Origin: Bacillus luti
Lineage (GTDB): Bacteria; Bacillota; Bacilli; Bacillales; Bacillaceae_G
Length of the DNA: 64,000 bases
Direction of reading: 5' to 3'
Assembly: GCF_001884105.1 (NCBI RefSeq)
Contig: NZ_MACI01000014.1
Location: 1 to 64,000 of the forward strand
Shown: positions 16,582 through 26,114 of the stretch, in pieces
Layout of the letters: each line of letters begins with the position of its first letter
How positions within the stretch are numbered: position 1 is the first letter of the stretch
Program-made: the position numbers and the translations under genes
Notes under the pieces: model-generated
What the model saw: only the letters and a program-made list of their open reading frames with translations
What the model was told of the DNA's origin: nothing
Databases searched by the model: none

Positions 16582-16820
16582 TCGTATACGCCCCTATCTA
16601 TCAAAATGACTAGTACTTTACATTTTAAAAGCGGGCGTTTTTATATTCAAACATTTTTTACAAATATGTTGAAATTTTTGATGAGTATTTCACCTTTTTG
16701 TTGTAATTTGTCGGGATAGGGAGTATAACTTCCAATCAGCATTTTCATGTATGGATGCACCATTTTTAGTTTTCGTGTAAACTTAGGGAATAAAAACTTT
16801 TTTATAAGGCAGGTACGAAA

Positions 16821-17663
16821 ATGAAAACAGCTATTGTTACTGATAGTACAGCATATATACCGAAGCATATTCGTGAAGAACTCAATATATATATGATTCC
16901 ATTGAACGTTGTATTTGGAACGGAATCTTATCAAGAAGAAGCTGGAATTTCAGTAGATGATTTCTATGTGAAAGTACGTGAGCAAGAAGAGCTTCCGAAA
17001 ACTTCTCAGCCAGCAATCGGAAAATTTGTTGAGCTATATGAAGAATTATCTAAGGATTATGATGCAGTTATTAGCATTCACCTTTCAAGTGGGATTAGTG
17101 GTACATACCAAACTGCAACGACAGCTGGGCAGATGGTAGAGGGTATTGATGTATATACGTATGACTCTGAAATTAGTTGTGAAGTACAAGGATTCTATGT
17201 ACGTGAAGGAGCAAAACTAGCAAGTGAAGGAAAGGATCCAAAAGAGATCATCGCCCGTTTTGATGAAATGAAGCAAACGATGGACGCCTATTTTGTGGTC
17301 GATGATTTACATCATTTACAGCGTGGCGGACGATTAAATAGTGCGCAAGCTTTCATTGGTAGTTTGTTACAAGTGAAGCCAGTTTTATATTTCAGAGATA
17401 AAATCATTATTCCGTTTGAAAAGATTCGTACGCGTAAAAAAGCATTAAAACGAATTGTTGAGATTTTTGATGAGCAAGCAAGTAAAGGTGTACCTATGGA
17501 AGCAGTTATCATTCATGCGCAACGTGAAGAGGAAGCGAATGAATGGAAGGCTGAATTAGAAGCAAAATATCCTCATGTTACCATCCGTACAGGTTATTTT
17601 GGTGCTGTAATTGGTACGCATTTAGGTGAAGGTGCACTAGGTCTTGGATGGTATACGAAGTAA
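16821..17663 (+). CDS. degV: DegV family fatty-acid-binding protein
   Basis: This 280-residue protein starts AIVTDSTAYIP and has the signature SSGISGTYQTA near residue 90, both contacting the bound fatty acid in DegV/FakB structures. It is likely the lipid-binding partner of a fatty acid kinase, handing exogenous fatty acids to FakA. It occupies the B. subtilis degV position but has no adjacent degS/degU. A terminator follows immediately. Confidence 0.9.
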   Translation: MKTAIVTDSTAYIPKHIREELNIYMIPLNVVFGTESYQEEAGISVDDFYVKVREQEELPKTSQPAIGKFVELYEELSKDYDAVISIHLSSGISGTYQTATTAGQMVEGIDVYTYDSEISCEVQGFYVREGAKLASEGKDPKEIIARFDEMKQTMDAYFVVDDLHHLQRGGRLNSAQAFIGSLLQVKPVLYFRDKIIIPFEKIRTRKKALKRIVEIFDEQASKGVPMEAVIIHAQREEEANEWKAELEAKYPHVTIRTGYFGAVIGTHLGEGALGLGWYTK

Positions 17664-17678
17664 TAAGATATAAAAAGC

Positions 17679-17702
17679 TCTCTTTTTGAAGAGGGTTTTT
17701 TT
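17679..17702 (+). terminator. Terminator of degV
   Basis: CTCTCTT and AAGAGGG pair (one G-U) around a TTTG loop and are followed by seven T residues. Confidence 0.8.
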
Positions 17703-17835
17703 ACGGATATTTTGCGTACAGTTGACAAGTTAATATTTGGAAATGGTAAAATGTACGTAAAATAAAATAATGAGGAAAGTTTTATAACTTACTTTTTACA
17801 AGAAACTATATTATAATAGAGGAGAGGTGAAACAT

Positions 17836-18150
17836 ATGGAGCATAATTCTTGCTTATGTCCAAAGTTTGAGTCTGCTTTTACTTTGCTTAGTAAAAAATG
17901 GACTGGCTTAATTATTAAATCTTTGCTCGAAGAATCGAAACGCTTTAGAGAAATCGCAGATATTATACCAAATATGAGCGATCGTATGTTGTCAGAGCGT
18001 TTAAAGGAATTGGAAAGCGAAGGCATTGTCGTTCGTAATGTTTATCCAGAAGTACCGGTTCGAATTGAGTATGGCTTAACTGACAAAGGAAAAGCGTTAG
18101 AAAGTGTTATGGATGAAGTCCAAAATTGGGCTGAAAAATGGATGAAATAG
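17836..18150 (+). CDS. HxlR family transcriptional regulator
   Basis: This 104-residue winged-helix protein has the HxlR pattern. It opens with CLCPKFESAFTLLSKKWTGLII, here read in two parts (CLCPKFESAF and LLSKKWTGLII). The recognition helix MSDRMLSERLKELE and the wing GIVVRNVYPEVPVRIEY follow. The paired N-terminal cysteines could sense redox or electrophile stress, as in HypR/YodB. ATG at 17836 is preferred over GTG at 17827 because GGAGAGG then lies seven bases upstream. A possible TTGACA/TAAAAT promoter with a long spacer lies near 17722-17753. No target gene is adjacent. Confidence 0.88.
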   Translation: MEHNSCLCPKFESAFTLLSKKWTGLIIKSLLEESKRFREIADIIPNMSDRMLSERLKELESEGIVVRNVYPEVPVRIEYGLTDKGKALESVMDEVQNWAEKWMK

Positions 18151-18180
18151 CTTTTCAATTTTATTTGTAGATGCAATAAA

Positions 18181-18207
18181 ACGTAAGGGAGTCCTTGCGT
18201 TTTTTTC
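18181..18207 (+). terminator. Terminator of the HxlR gene
   Basis: ACGTAAGG and CCTTGCGT form an 8-bp stem (one G-U) with loop GAGT and a seven-T tail. Confidence 0.85.
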
Positions 18208-18507
18208 TTTTTTTATAAAGTTTCACCAATTAGTATTTACGGGCCATTATCTCACGCCTAAATTTCTTACAATTGCCGAATTTTTAGGGGGGAGTCCTGC
18301 ACACGAATCGCGGGATAATAAGAGGTGTAAATCTTTTAAAATTCTACATATACATACAAATTTATACGTATTTTGCAATAGAGAGGTAATATAATATTAC
18401 ATTTGTTTTACAAAAGCGTAACATTGGTAAAAAAAATCCCGAATTATGGTATAAAATTTATAGGTTATATACGGAAAATGAAAAAAGAAAGCGGTGTAAA
18501 AAATAAA
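18208..18507. promoter_or_regulatory. Leader region of the NlpC/P60 gene
   Basis: About 300 bp without a gene. Positions 18212-18260 start with a TTTAT and contain CACCAAT and TTTACGGGC blocks that look like a decayed relative of the repeat at 11922. TATAAT at 18390-18395 is a plausible -10. It is followed at once by a reversed WalR-type repeat (ATTACA-N5-TTTACA, 18396-18412). No good -35 is visible. Confidence 0.45.
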
Positions 18508-19824
18508 ATGAAAAAGCTAAAAATGGCATCTTGCGCATTAGTTGCAGGGTTAATGTTTTCAGGACTAACACCAAATGCATTTGCAGAAGATAATATTTCA
18601 GATGTGAAATCACAAATTAATACACAAAATGACACTTTACATAAACAACAACAAGAGCGTGATGAATTACAAAAACAAATGAATGACTTAAACAAAACAA
18701 TTCAAGGTTTAGATAAGTCTGTTCAAGAGAATGCTACAAAACTTGATGAAACAACGAAAAAAGTTTCTGATACTGAGCAATTAATCGAGAAGAAAAATAA
18801 AGATATTGCAGAATTACAAACAAAGATTGCAAAACGTGAAGAGTTATTAAGAAAGCGTTTAGTTGCACTTCAAGAACAACCAAATACGAACGTTGTAACA
18901 GAAGTTCTTGTAAACTCTAAAAACATTGCAGATTTAGTTGATCGTTTAAATTCTGTTTCTAAAATTCTTGAGTCTGACGAAGATATCATGAAAACACAAC
19001 AAGAAGATCAAGCGAACGTGAAAAAAGATGTTGAAACAGTAAAAGAAAAACAAAAAGAATTAAAAGAAGCACAAGCTCAAATTGAAACTGCTAAGAAAGA
19101 ACTTGACGCTGAAAAAGCGAAAAAAGAAACTGCAGTAAATGATTTAAGCGGTAAAATGGAAACAGTTGTAACTACGATGACAAGTACGGAAAGTCAATTA
19201 AAAGAGCTTGAACAACAAGCGTTAAAATTACAACAAATTGCTGAAAAAGAAGCACAAGAAAAAGCTGCACAAGAAGCTGCTGCTCAAAAGCAGGCAGAGC
19301 AAGCTGCTCAACAAGCACAAGCTCCAGCACAACCGGCGCAGGCTCCAGCACAACCACAAGCTGCTCCAGCAAGCAATGATGGACAAGCTAAAAAAGATGA
19401 GCCTAAGAAAAAAGAAGAGAAAAAAGCAACACCAGCTCCAGAAGTACCAGCTGACACTGGTGGCGGAAGACAAGATGTTGTCTCAAAAGCTAAAGGTTTA
19501 GTAGGTCTAAAATACGTATGGGGTAGTGCGTCAATTTCAAATGGTGGATTTGACTGTAGTGGATTAATCTCTTATGTTTACGGTTTAGGTCGTCAAGATA
19601 CTAGAGGTTTATGGAGTTCTGTACAAAAGATTAGCCCATCTGAAGCGAAACCAGGAGATCTTATCTTCTTACAAGGTACTTACAGAGCAGGCGTATCTCA
19701 CGTTGGTATTTACATTGGTGGCGGTCAAATGATTCATGCTGCTGATGAGTCAACAGGCGTTACTTACGGTAGTGTAAATAGTTCATACAACCAAAAACAT
19801 TTCTTAGGTTACGGTAGATTATAG
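18508..19824 (+). CDS. Exported NlpC/P60 DL-endopeptidase with coiled-coil N-terminus (CwlO-like)
   Basis: This 438-residue protein has a signal peptide ending near NAFA/ED. A long coiled coil (about 30-235, CwlO/PcsB type) is followed by a Gln/Ala/Pro linker with QAPAQP repeats and a C-terminal NlpC/P60 domain from about residue 320. The catalytic Cys is in FDCSGLISYVYG and the His in SHVGIYIGG. Such enzymes cut D-Glu-mDAP bonds during elongation. CwlO is activated through its coiled coil by FtsEX, which is also encoded here (28257-29826). The start is uncertain: ATG at 18508 begins a classical signal peptide, ATG at 18478 is an alternative, and no strong Shine-Dalgarno supports either. Confidence 0.87.
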   Translation: MKKLKMASCALVAGLMFSGLTPNAFAEDNISDVKSQINTQNDTLHKQQQERDELQKQMNDLNKTIQGLDKSVQENATKLDETTKKVSDTEQLIEKKNKDIAELQTKIAKREELLRKRLVALQEQPNTNVVTEVLVNSKNIADLVDRLNSVSKILESDEDIMKTQQEDQANVKKDVETVKEKQKELKEAQAQIETAKKELDAEKAKKETAVNDLSGKMETVVTTMTSTESQLKELEQQALKLQQIAEKEAQEKAAQEAAAQKQAEQAAQQAQAPAQPAQAPAQPQAAPASNDGQAKKDEPKKKEEKKATPAPEVPADTGGGRQDVVSKAKGLVGLKYVWGSASISNGGFDCSGLISYVYGLGRQDTRGLWSSVQKISPSEAKPGDLIFLQGTYRAGVSHVGIYIGGGQMIHAADESTGVTYGSVNSSYNQKHFLGYGRL

Positions 19825-19854
19825 GATTATAATTGAATAAAAAATGTGTATAAA

Positions 19855-19896
19855 GTCGATAGCTTACTATTTTATAAGTAGGTTATCGGCTTTTTT
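19855..19896 (+). terminator. Terminator of the NlpC/P60 gene
   Basis: GTCGATAGCTTACT pairs imperfectly with AGTAGGTTATCGGC around an A/T loop and is followed by six T residues. Confidence 0.8.
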
Positions 19897-19950
19897 GAGT
19901 TTTTACGAGAGCATGAGGAAGGTTTATAGTAGAGCTGGAGGTGGTTGCTG

Positions 19951-21300
19951 ATGCAAGCTGGGAAACAGTTATTACTAGAGGAACTTTCTTCAGATGTGCG
20001 GGATAATTTAGATGGTTTGAAAAAGAAGAGGGAGGTTACATGTGTACAAGGTATAAAAAAGAGAGATTCTAAATATATGTGTCAGCGCTGCGGGAATATA
20101 GAGCAGCGACTATTTGCGTCATTTCTATGCAAAAGGTGCAATAGCGTTTGTGTGTATTGCCGAAAGTGTATAACGATGGGGAGGGTAAGTGAATGTACTG
20201 TACTTGTTCGCGGGACTGCTGAAAGGAAAGGAGAAAATGATATGAATCCATTACAGTGGAAAGGCACTTTGTCTACTGGACAGGAGTTAGCGGCAAAAGG
20301 TGCCCTGGATGCTGTTAAGCAGAAAGAATCGTTTTTTATTTGGGCTGTGTGCGGTGCTGGAAAGACAGAGATGTTATTTTATGGTATTGCAGAGGCGCTT
20401 CAAAAAGGAGAAAGGGTTTGTATCGCAACGCCAAGGACGGATGTTGTACTTGAATTAGCACCAAGGATACGAGAGGTGTTCCCGAATATACATGTAGCTG
20501 CTTTATATGGAGGTAGTGTAGAAAGGGAAAAAGATGCAGCGTTAGTCGTGGCGACTACTCATCAACTGCTACGTTACTATAGAGCGTTCCATGTCATGAT
20601 TGTAGATGAAATAGATGCTTTTCCGTATTATGCAGACAAAATGCTACATTATGCAGTAAAACAAGCGATGAAAGAGAATGCAGCAAGTATTTATTTAACG
20701 GCGACTCCAGATGAAAAGTGGAAGCGCAATTTCAGAAAGGGTAAACAAAAGGGTATCATTGTCTCCGGACGATACCACCGTCATCCGTTGCCAGTGCCCC
20801 TATTTCGCTGGTGCGGAAATTGGAAGAAAAGCCTCAACCGTGAAAGAATTCCTCGAGTTTTACTACAATGGTTAAACATATACTTAAACAAAAAATATCC
20901 CGTTTTTTTATTCGTTCCCCATGTACGATATATAGAAGAAATAAGCTCGTTATTGAAATCATTGCATAATAAAGTTGAGGGTGTACATGCGGAAGATCCG
21001 ATGAGAAAAGAGAAAGTCGCGGCGTTCAGAAAGGGAGAAATTCCGTTATTAGTTACAACGACAATTTTGGAGAGAGGAGTAACAGTGAAGAACTTACAAG
21101 TTGCGGTTTTGGGTGCGGAAGAAGAAATATTTTCAGAAAGTGCGCTCGTACAAATTGCAGGCCGTGTAGGTCGAAGTTTTGAGGAACCGTATGGCGAGGT
21201 CGTTTATTTTCATTACGGTAAGACAGAGGCGATGGTACGTGCGAAAAAACATATTCAAAGTATGAACAAAAATGCGAAAGAACAAGGGTTGATCGATTAA
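19951..21300 (+). CDS. comFA: Competence helicase ComFA
   Basis: This 449-residue DEAD-box-like ATPase helps pull transforming DNA through the membrane. An N-terminal zinc cluster (CQRC, CKRC, CVYCRKC; about residues 35-75) is followed by Walker A AVCGAGKTEM near 132, a DEID box near 215, TATPDEK near 252 and the helicase motif QIAGRVGR near 400. ATG at 19951 has GGAGGTGG seven bases upstream. Its stop overlaps the comFC start. The comFB gene found between comFA and comFC in B. subtilis is absent. Confidence 0.92.
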   Translation: MQAGKQLLLEELSSDVRDNLDGLKKKREVTCVQGIKKRDSKYMCQRCGNIEQRLFASFLCKRCNSVCVYCRKCITMGRVSECTVLVRGTAERKGENDMNPLQWKGTLSTGQELAAKGALDAVKQKESFFIWAVCGAGKTEMLFYGIAEALQKGERVCIATPRTDVVLELAPRIREVFPNIHVAALYGGSVEREKDAALVVATTHQLLRYYRAFHVMIVDEIDAFPYYADKMLHYAVKQAMKENAASIYLTATPDEKWKRNFRKGKQKGIIVSGRYHRHPLPVPLFRWCGNWKKSLNRERIPRVLLQWLNIYLNKKYPVFLFVPHVRYIEEISSLLKSLHNKVEGVHAEDPMRKEKVAAFRKGEIPLLVTTTILERGVTVKNLQVAVLGAEEEIFSESALVQIAGRVGRSFEEPYGEVVYFHYGKTEAMVRAKKHIQSMNKNAKEQGLID

Positions 21301-22004
21301 TGCATTGTCTACTTTGTGATGAGTGTATTGTAGAAACAGTTAGTTGGTACACCTTTTTTGTAAAGGTTCATAGAAAATATATATGTGATAGATGTGAGAA
21401 AAAACTGTCTTATATAATAGGAGAAATTTGCGTGGATTGTGGTCGTCCTTTAGATGACTTGCCTACCCGATATAAAGGAAATGACATTTGCATGGATTGT
21501 GTAAGATGGAGGAATGAGGAGGGATATCGTCCTTTTAAAAATCGTTCGTTGTACGTGTACAATGATGAGATGAAAGGTATACTAGCGCAGTTTAAGTTTC
21601 GTGGTGATGCTGAGTTAGTTCATATATTTTATCAACCTTTTCGTAGTCTGTTTCAAAAGTGCTTTACACATGTTTCAGTTATTATGGTTGTTCCGCTTAG
21701 TAGGGAACGGGAATACGAGCGAGGTTTTAATCAAGCGGAGTTATTGGCAGCTTGTTTACCTGTTAGCGTGTCTACTACATCGTTAAGCAGAAGAGAAACA
21801 GAAAAGCAAAGTAAAAAGACGCGTAAAGAAAGGGTGTCGGGAAGTAATCCTTTTTATTTTCAAGGAGAAGAGATGTTTCATGGGCAACATATTTTACTCG
21901 TTGATGATGTATATACGACAGGAATTACAGTTAGGCAAATTGGAAGTCTTTTATACGATAGAGGAGCGAGGGAAGTTTCTAGTTTGACGCTTTGTAGAAG
22001 TTAA
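21300..22004 (+). CDS. comFC: Competence protein ComFC (phosphoribosyltransferase fold)
   Basis: This 234-residue protein has N-terminal Cys pairs (CLLCDEC, CDRC, CVDC, CMDC; a likely zinc ribbon) and a C-terminal phosphoribosyltransferase domain with the PRPP motif LLVDDVYTTG near residue 200. It is required for transformation in several Firmicutes and binds ComFA. Its ATG overlaps the comFA stop (TAATG), so the two are translationally coupled. Length is typical. Confidence 0.92.
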   Translation: MHCLLCDECIVETVSWYTFFVKVHRKYICDRCEKKLSYIIGEICVDCGRPLDDLPTRYKGNDICMDCVRWRNEEGYRPFKNRSLYVYNDEMKGILAQFKFRGDAELVHIFYQPFRSLFQKCFTHVSVIMVVPLSREREYERGFNQAELLAACLPVSVSTTSLSRRETEKQSKKTRKERVSGSNPFYFQGEEMFHGQHILLVDDVYTTGITVRQIGSLLYDRGAREVSSLTLCRS

Positions 22005-22130
22005 TCTGTAACTGTCGAAAGGGGCAATAAAAAGACGATAAGTCTTCTTTGACTTCATATGTTGTCATTCGTTATAGTCAAAATATGGGGTGAATGCCCT
22101 GATTTTTAGAGTGAAGGGAATGGAATGAAC

Positions 22131-22328
22131 ATGCAAGGAAGAGTGAAATGGTTCAATGCAGAAAAGGGATTTGGGTTTATTGAGCGTGAAGATGGTGACG
22201 ATGTGTTTGTTCATTTTTCTGCTATTCAACAAGATGGATATAAGTCGTTAGAAGAAGGACAAAAAGTAGAGTTTGACATTGTTGATGGAGCGCGTGGACC
22301 ACAAGCAGCTAATGTTGTAAAACTGTAG
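22131..22328 (+). CDS. csp: Cold-shock protein (Csp family)
   Basis: This 65-residue single OB-fold RNA chaperone has RNP1 KGFGFIE and RNP2 VFVHFSAI. It prevents mRNA secondary structure and helps cold adaptation. ATG at 22131 begins the fold (MQGRVKWF); an in-frame ATG two codons upstream is also possible. Its sequence is that of a CspC-like B. cereus paralogue, though the paralogue letter is uncertain. In B. subtilis this position between comFC and hpf carries flagellar genes. Confidence 0.93.
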   Translation: MQGRVKWFNAEKGFGFIEREDGDDVFVHFSAIQQDGYKSLEEGQKVEFDIVDGARGPQAANVVKL

Positions 22329-22382
22329 GGATATTGTTTTTGGGAGAGAAAGCTGCGTTTGTGGCAACGTTATATATAGTAG

Positions 22383-22413
22383 AACCTCTTGTTTTTTTAC
22401 AAGGGGTTTTTGT
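22383..22413 (+). terminator. Terminator of the cold-shock gene
   Basis: AACCTCTTGT and ACAAGGGGTT form a 10-bp stem (one G-U) and are followed by T residues. Confidence 0.82.
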
Positions 22414-22646
22414 TATGAAAAGAGTTGTCAAAAAGTTGTTTCTTTTCTGTAACGAATTGTCCACAGTTATATTCGTTATTCACGATGTTAATAGGATAAA
22501 ATAAAGATAGAAACGATGCATCTTTTCATTTCAACAAAAAACGATAAAAAAATCGCAATTCCACTAATTTTTTTAAAAAAATTAGAAGGAGTTTTTAAGC
22601 CAGTGTCGAAATTATAGTACATAGGCTTGAAAGGAGGAATTCATCT
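22414..22646 (+). promoter_or_regulatory. hpf upstream region
   Basis: This 230-bp A/T-rich leader contains a near-perfect CTAATTTTTTT/AAAAAAATTAG hairpin at 22564-22585. GAAAGGAGG precedes the ATG. No promoter class can be assigned with confidence; the B. subtilis gene uses sigma-B and sigma-H. Confidence 0.45.
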
Positions 22647-23189
22647 ATGAAATTCAACATTCGTGGTGAAAATATTGAAGTAACTCCAGCATTAAAGGAA
22701 TATGTAGAGAAAAAACTAAGTAAGTTAGAGCGTTATTTTGATACATTCCCAGAGGTTAAAGTTAATTTAAAAGTATACTCTGACAAGCAACGTGTCGAGG
22801 TAACAATTCCGTTTACTGATTTATTACTTCGTGCAGAAGAAACTAATAGCGATATGTACGCTGCTATCGATTTAGTAGTTGATAAACTTGAGCGACAAAT
22901 TCGTAAACATAAAACAAAAGTAAATCGTAAGTTACGTGAGAAAGGTTCTGTGAAAACGAACTTTATCCTTCCAGAAGCAGTAGCTGTTCTGGATGAGGTA
23001 GAAGAGGATGAACTAGAACTTGTACGTACAAAACGATTCGATTTAAAACCGATGGACGTCGAAGAAGCGATCCTACAAATGGATATGCTAGGACATAATT
23101 TCTTCGTCTTCACAAATGCTGATACAAATGAAACTAATGTTGTATATGGCCGTAAAGATGGGAAATACGGTTTAATCGAAACTAAATAA
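22647..23189 (+). CDS. hpf: Ribosome hibernation promoting factor, long form (YvyD)
   Basis: This 180-residue protein has the N-terminal S30AE domain (MKFNIRGENIEVTPALKEYVE..., about 1-105) that binds the 30S decoding site. After a linker comes a C-terminal dimerisation domain (about 125-180, KRFDLKPMDVEEAILQM). The long form pairs 70S ribosomes into inactive 100S dimers in stationary phase. The position just before secA is conserved in Bacillus. A GAAAGGAGG Shine-Dalgarno fits the ATG. Confidence 0.95.
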   Translation: MKFNIRGENIEVTPALKEYVEKKLSKLERYFDTFPEVKVNLKVYSDKQRVEVTIPFTDLLLRAEETNSDMYAAIDLVVDKLERQIRKHKTKVNRKLREKGSVKTNFILPEAVAVLDEVEEDELELVRTKRFDLKPMDVEEAILQMDMLGHNFFVFTNADTNETNVVYGRKDGKYGLIETK

Positions 23190-23197
23190 TAATTCGA

Positions 23198-23227
23198 AAG
23201 CGCAGCCGAAATGGCTGCGCTTTTTTT
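23198..23227 (+). terminator. Terminator of hpf
   Basis: AAGCGCAGCC and GGCTGCGCTT enclose a GAAAT loop and lead into a T run. Confidence 0.93.
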
Positions 23228-23462
23228 GCTGCAAATAGATTTTTAAAAAACTTTTCCTAATTTAGAACTCGACATCCCGCCGATTGTTGTCATAGTTATA
23301 AGACAAGTGTTACAATTATCATTAGGTATATACATTTTAGTTTTTTTAATTAGGAGAAAAATTGGCATAACATATATTTGATTTTTATAACGACTGATTG
23401 TATATAGAGAAAAAGAAAAACAATCGGAAGTTTTATTTTAATAAAAGAGGAGCGTATTTCCT

Positions 23463-25970
23463 ATGATCGGTATTTTAAAAAAGGTATTTGATGTAAATCA
23501 ACGCCAAATTAAACGTATGCAGAAGACAGTTGAGCAAATTGATGCATTAGAATCATCTATTAAGCCTTTAACTGATGAGCAATTAAAAGGAAAGACGCTT
23601 GAATTTAAAGAACGTCTAACAAAAGGTGAGACAGTAGATGATCTACTTCCTGAAGCTTTTGCAGTTGTTCGCGAAGCAGCGACTCGTGTTCTTGGAATGC
23701 GTCCGTATGGCGTACAGTTAATGGGTGGTATTGCCTTACATGAAGGGAATATCTCTGAGATGAAAACGGGTGAAGGTAAAACGTTAACATCGACATTACC
23801 TGTATATTTAAATGCTTTAACAGGAAAAGGTGTTCACGTTGTTACAGTCAATGAGTACTTAGCACAACGTGATGCAACCGAAATGGGACAACTTCATGAG
23901 TTCCTAGGCTTAACAGTAGGAATTAACTTAAATAGTATGTCACGTGAAGAGAAACAAGAAGCTTATGCTGCAGATATTACGTACAGCACAAATAATGAGC
24001 TTGGATTCGATTACTTACGTGATAACATGGTTTTATATAAAGAGCAGTGTGTGCAACGCCCACTTCACTTTGCTATTATCGATGAAGTCGATTCTATTTT
24101 AGTCGATGAAGCACGTACGCCACTTATTATTTCTGGCCAAGCTCAAAAATCAGCAGAGCTATACATGTTTGCAAATGCATTCGTACGTACGTTAGAAAAT
24201 GAAAAAGATTATTCATTTGATGTGAAAACAAAAAATGTAATGTTAACAGAAGACGGTATTACGAAAGCAGAGAAAGCTTTCCATATTGAAAACTTATTCG
24301 ATTTAAAACATGTAGCACTTCTTCACCATATTAATCAGGCACTTCGTGCGCACGTTGTTATGCATCGTGATACAGATTATGTTGTACAAGAAGGTGAAAT
24401 CGTAATTGTAGACCAATTTACAGGTCGTCTTATGAAGGGTCGTCGTTATAGCGAAGGATTACACCAAGCTATCGAGGCGAAAGAAGGCGTAGAGATTCAA
24501 AATGAAAGTATGACGCTTGCGACAATTACATTCCAGAACTACTTCCGTATGTATGAAAAGTTATCTGGTATGACTGGTACAGCAAAAACGGAAGAAGAAG
24601 AGTTCCGTAACATTTACAATATGAATGTTATCGTAATTCCAACGAACAAAGATATTATTCGCGATGACCGTGCTGATTTAATCTTCAAGTCAATGGAAGG
24701 TAAATTCAATGCAGTTGTTGAGGATATTGTAAACCGTCATAAGCAAGGACAACCGATTCTTGTAGGTACAGTTGCAATTGAAACGTCAGAGCTTATTTCA
24801 AAAATGTTAACACGTAAAGGTGTACGCCATAACATTTTAAATGCGAAAAACCATGCGCGTGAAGCAGATATCATTGCTGAAGCTGGTATTAAAGGTGCCG
24901 TAACGATTGCGACGAATATGGCTGGTCGAGGTACAGATATTAAGCTTGGGGACGATATTAAAAACATTGGTCTAGCAGTTATCGGTACAGAACGTCACGA
25001 AAGTCGTCGTATTGATAATCAGTTACGTGGTCGTGCTGGTCGTCAAGGGGACCCTGGTGTTACGCAGTTCTACTTATCAATGGAAGATGAACTAATGCGC
25101 CGATTTGGTGCTGATAATATGAAATCAATGATGGATCGTCTTGGTATGGATGACTCACAGCCGATTGAAAGTAAAATAGTTTCTCGCGCGGTAGAATCTG
25201 CGCAAAAACGAGTAGAAGGAAATAACTATGATGCACGTAAGCAGTTACTACAATACGATGATGTGCTTCGTCAGCAACGTGAAGTAATTTACAAACAGCG
25301 CCAAGAAGTAATGGAGTCTGCAAACTTACGTGACATTATTGAAGGTATGATGAAATCTACAGTAGAACGTGCTGTTGCACTTCATACACAAGAGGAAATT
25401 GAAGAAGATTGGAACATTAAAGGTCTTGTTGACTACTTAAATACAACCCTTCTGCAAGAAGGAGATGTAAAAGAAGAAGAATTACGTCGCCTTGCTCCAG
25501 AAGAAATGAGCGAGCCAATTATCGCGAAATTAATAGAGCGTTACAATGAAAAAGAAAAGCTTATGCCAGAAGAGCAAATGCGTGAGTTCGAAAAAGTTGT
25601 TGTATTCCGTGTTGTAGATACGAAATGGACAGAGCATATTGATGCGATGGATCACCTTCGTGAAGGTATTCATTTACGTGCTTACGGTCAAATCGATCCA
25701 CTTCGTGAGTATCAAATGGAAGGGTTCGCAATGTTCGAGTCAATGATTGCTTCTATTGAAGAAGAAATTTCTCGTTACATTATGAAAGCTGAAATTGAAC
25801 AAAACTTAGAACGTCAAGAAGTTGCTCAAGGTGAAGCTATTCATCCATCTAGCGATGGCGAAGAAGCGAAGAAAAAGCCAGTTGTAAAAGGTGACCAAGT
25901 GGGCCGCAACGATTTATGTAAGTGTGGTAGTGGTAAAAAGTATAAAAACTGTTGCGGTATTGGGAAGTAA
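23463..25970 (+). CDS. secA: Preprotein translocase ATPase SecA
   Basis: This 835-residue motor drives unfolded preproteins through SecYEG. The DEAD motor has Walker A MKTGEGKT (100-107) and the [13 protein letters not shown] box near 205. The [17 protein letters not shown] helicase motif appears near residue 510. The C-terminal SEC-C zinc tail ([13 protein letters not shown]) that binds SecB or ribosomes is intact. The length matches the main SecA of Bacillus (841 in B. subtilis), not the shorter accessory SecA2. A long A/T-rich leader (23230-23462) precedes it. Confidence 0.97.
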   Translation: MIGILKKVFDVNQRQIKRMQKTVEQIDALESSIKPLTDEQLKGKTLEFKERLTKGETVDDLLPEAFAVVREAATRVLGMRPYGVQLMGGIALHEGNISEMKTGEGKTLTSTLPVYLNALTGKGVHVVTVNEYLAQRDATEMGQLHEFLGLTVGINLNSMSREEKQEAYAADITYSTNNELGFDYLRDNMVLYKEQCVQRPLHFAIIDEVDSILVDEARTPLIISGQAQKSAELYMFANAFVRTLENEKDYSFDVKTKNVMLTEDGITKAEKAFHIENLFDLKHVALLHHINQALRAHVVMHRDTDYVVQEGEIVIVDQFTGRLMKGRRYSEGLHQAIEAKEGVEIQNESMTLATITFQNYFRMYEKLSGMTGTAKTEEEEFRNIYNMNVIVIPTNKDIIRDDRADLIFKSMEGKFNAVVEDIVNRHKQGQPILVGTVAIETSELISKMLTRKGVRHNILNAKNHAREADIIAEAGIKGAVTIATNMAGRGTDIKLGDDIKNIGLAVIGTERHESRRIDNQLRGRAGRQGDPGVTQFYLSMEDELMRRFGADNMKSMMDRLGMDDSQPIESKIVSRAVESAQKRVEGNNYDARKQLLQYDDVLRQQREVIYKQRQEVMESANLRDIIEGMMKSTVERAVALHTQEEIEEDWNIKGLVDYLNTTLLQEGDVKEEELRRLAPEEMSEPIIAKLIERYNEKEKLMPEEQMREFEKVVVFRVVDTKWTEHIDAMDHLREGIHLRAYGQIDPLREYQMEGFAMFESMIASIEEEISRYIMKAEIEQNLERQEVAQGEAIHPSSDGEEAKKKPVVKGDQVGRNDLCKCGSGKKYKNCCGIGK

Positions 25971-26037
25971 TACAGGTCGGTAGCCTAGACTGTTTTGCAA
26001 AATTTTACATTAAAAATGTATAATTAAGAAGGACTGG

Positions 26038-26064
26038 ACTCTCTCCGTAATAAGTGGAGAGAGT
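26038..26064 (+). terminator. Stem-loop after secA
   Basis: ACTCTCTCC and GGAGAGAGT form a 9-bp stem with a 9-base loop. The T tail is short, so read-through into prfB is possible. Confidence 0.65.
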
Positions 26065-26114
26065 TTCCCTTGTTTTCATACGAAAGTAACAGCAATTACA
26101 TAGAGGTGAAGGAA

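Noticed and set aside
18208..18507. ydaO-type (c-di-AMP) riboswitch before the NlpC/P60 gene
   Set aside because: The conserved blocks of that riboswitch could not be found; the segment fits a repeat remnant better.
19172..19501. Overlapping ORFs in the Ala/Gln/Pro linker of the NlpC/P60 gene
   Set aside because: Low-complexity coding sequence creates open frames on both strands; no start signals were seen.
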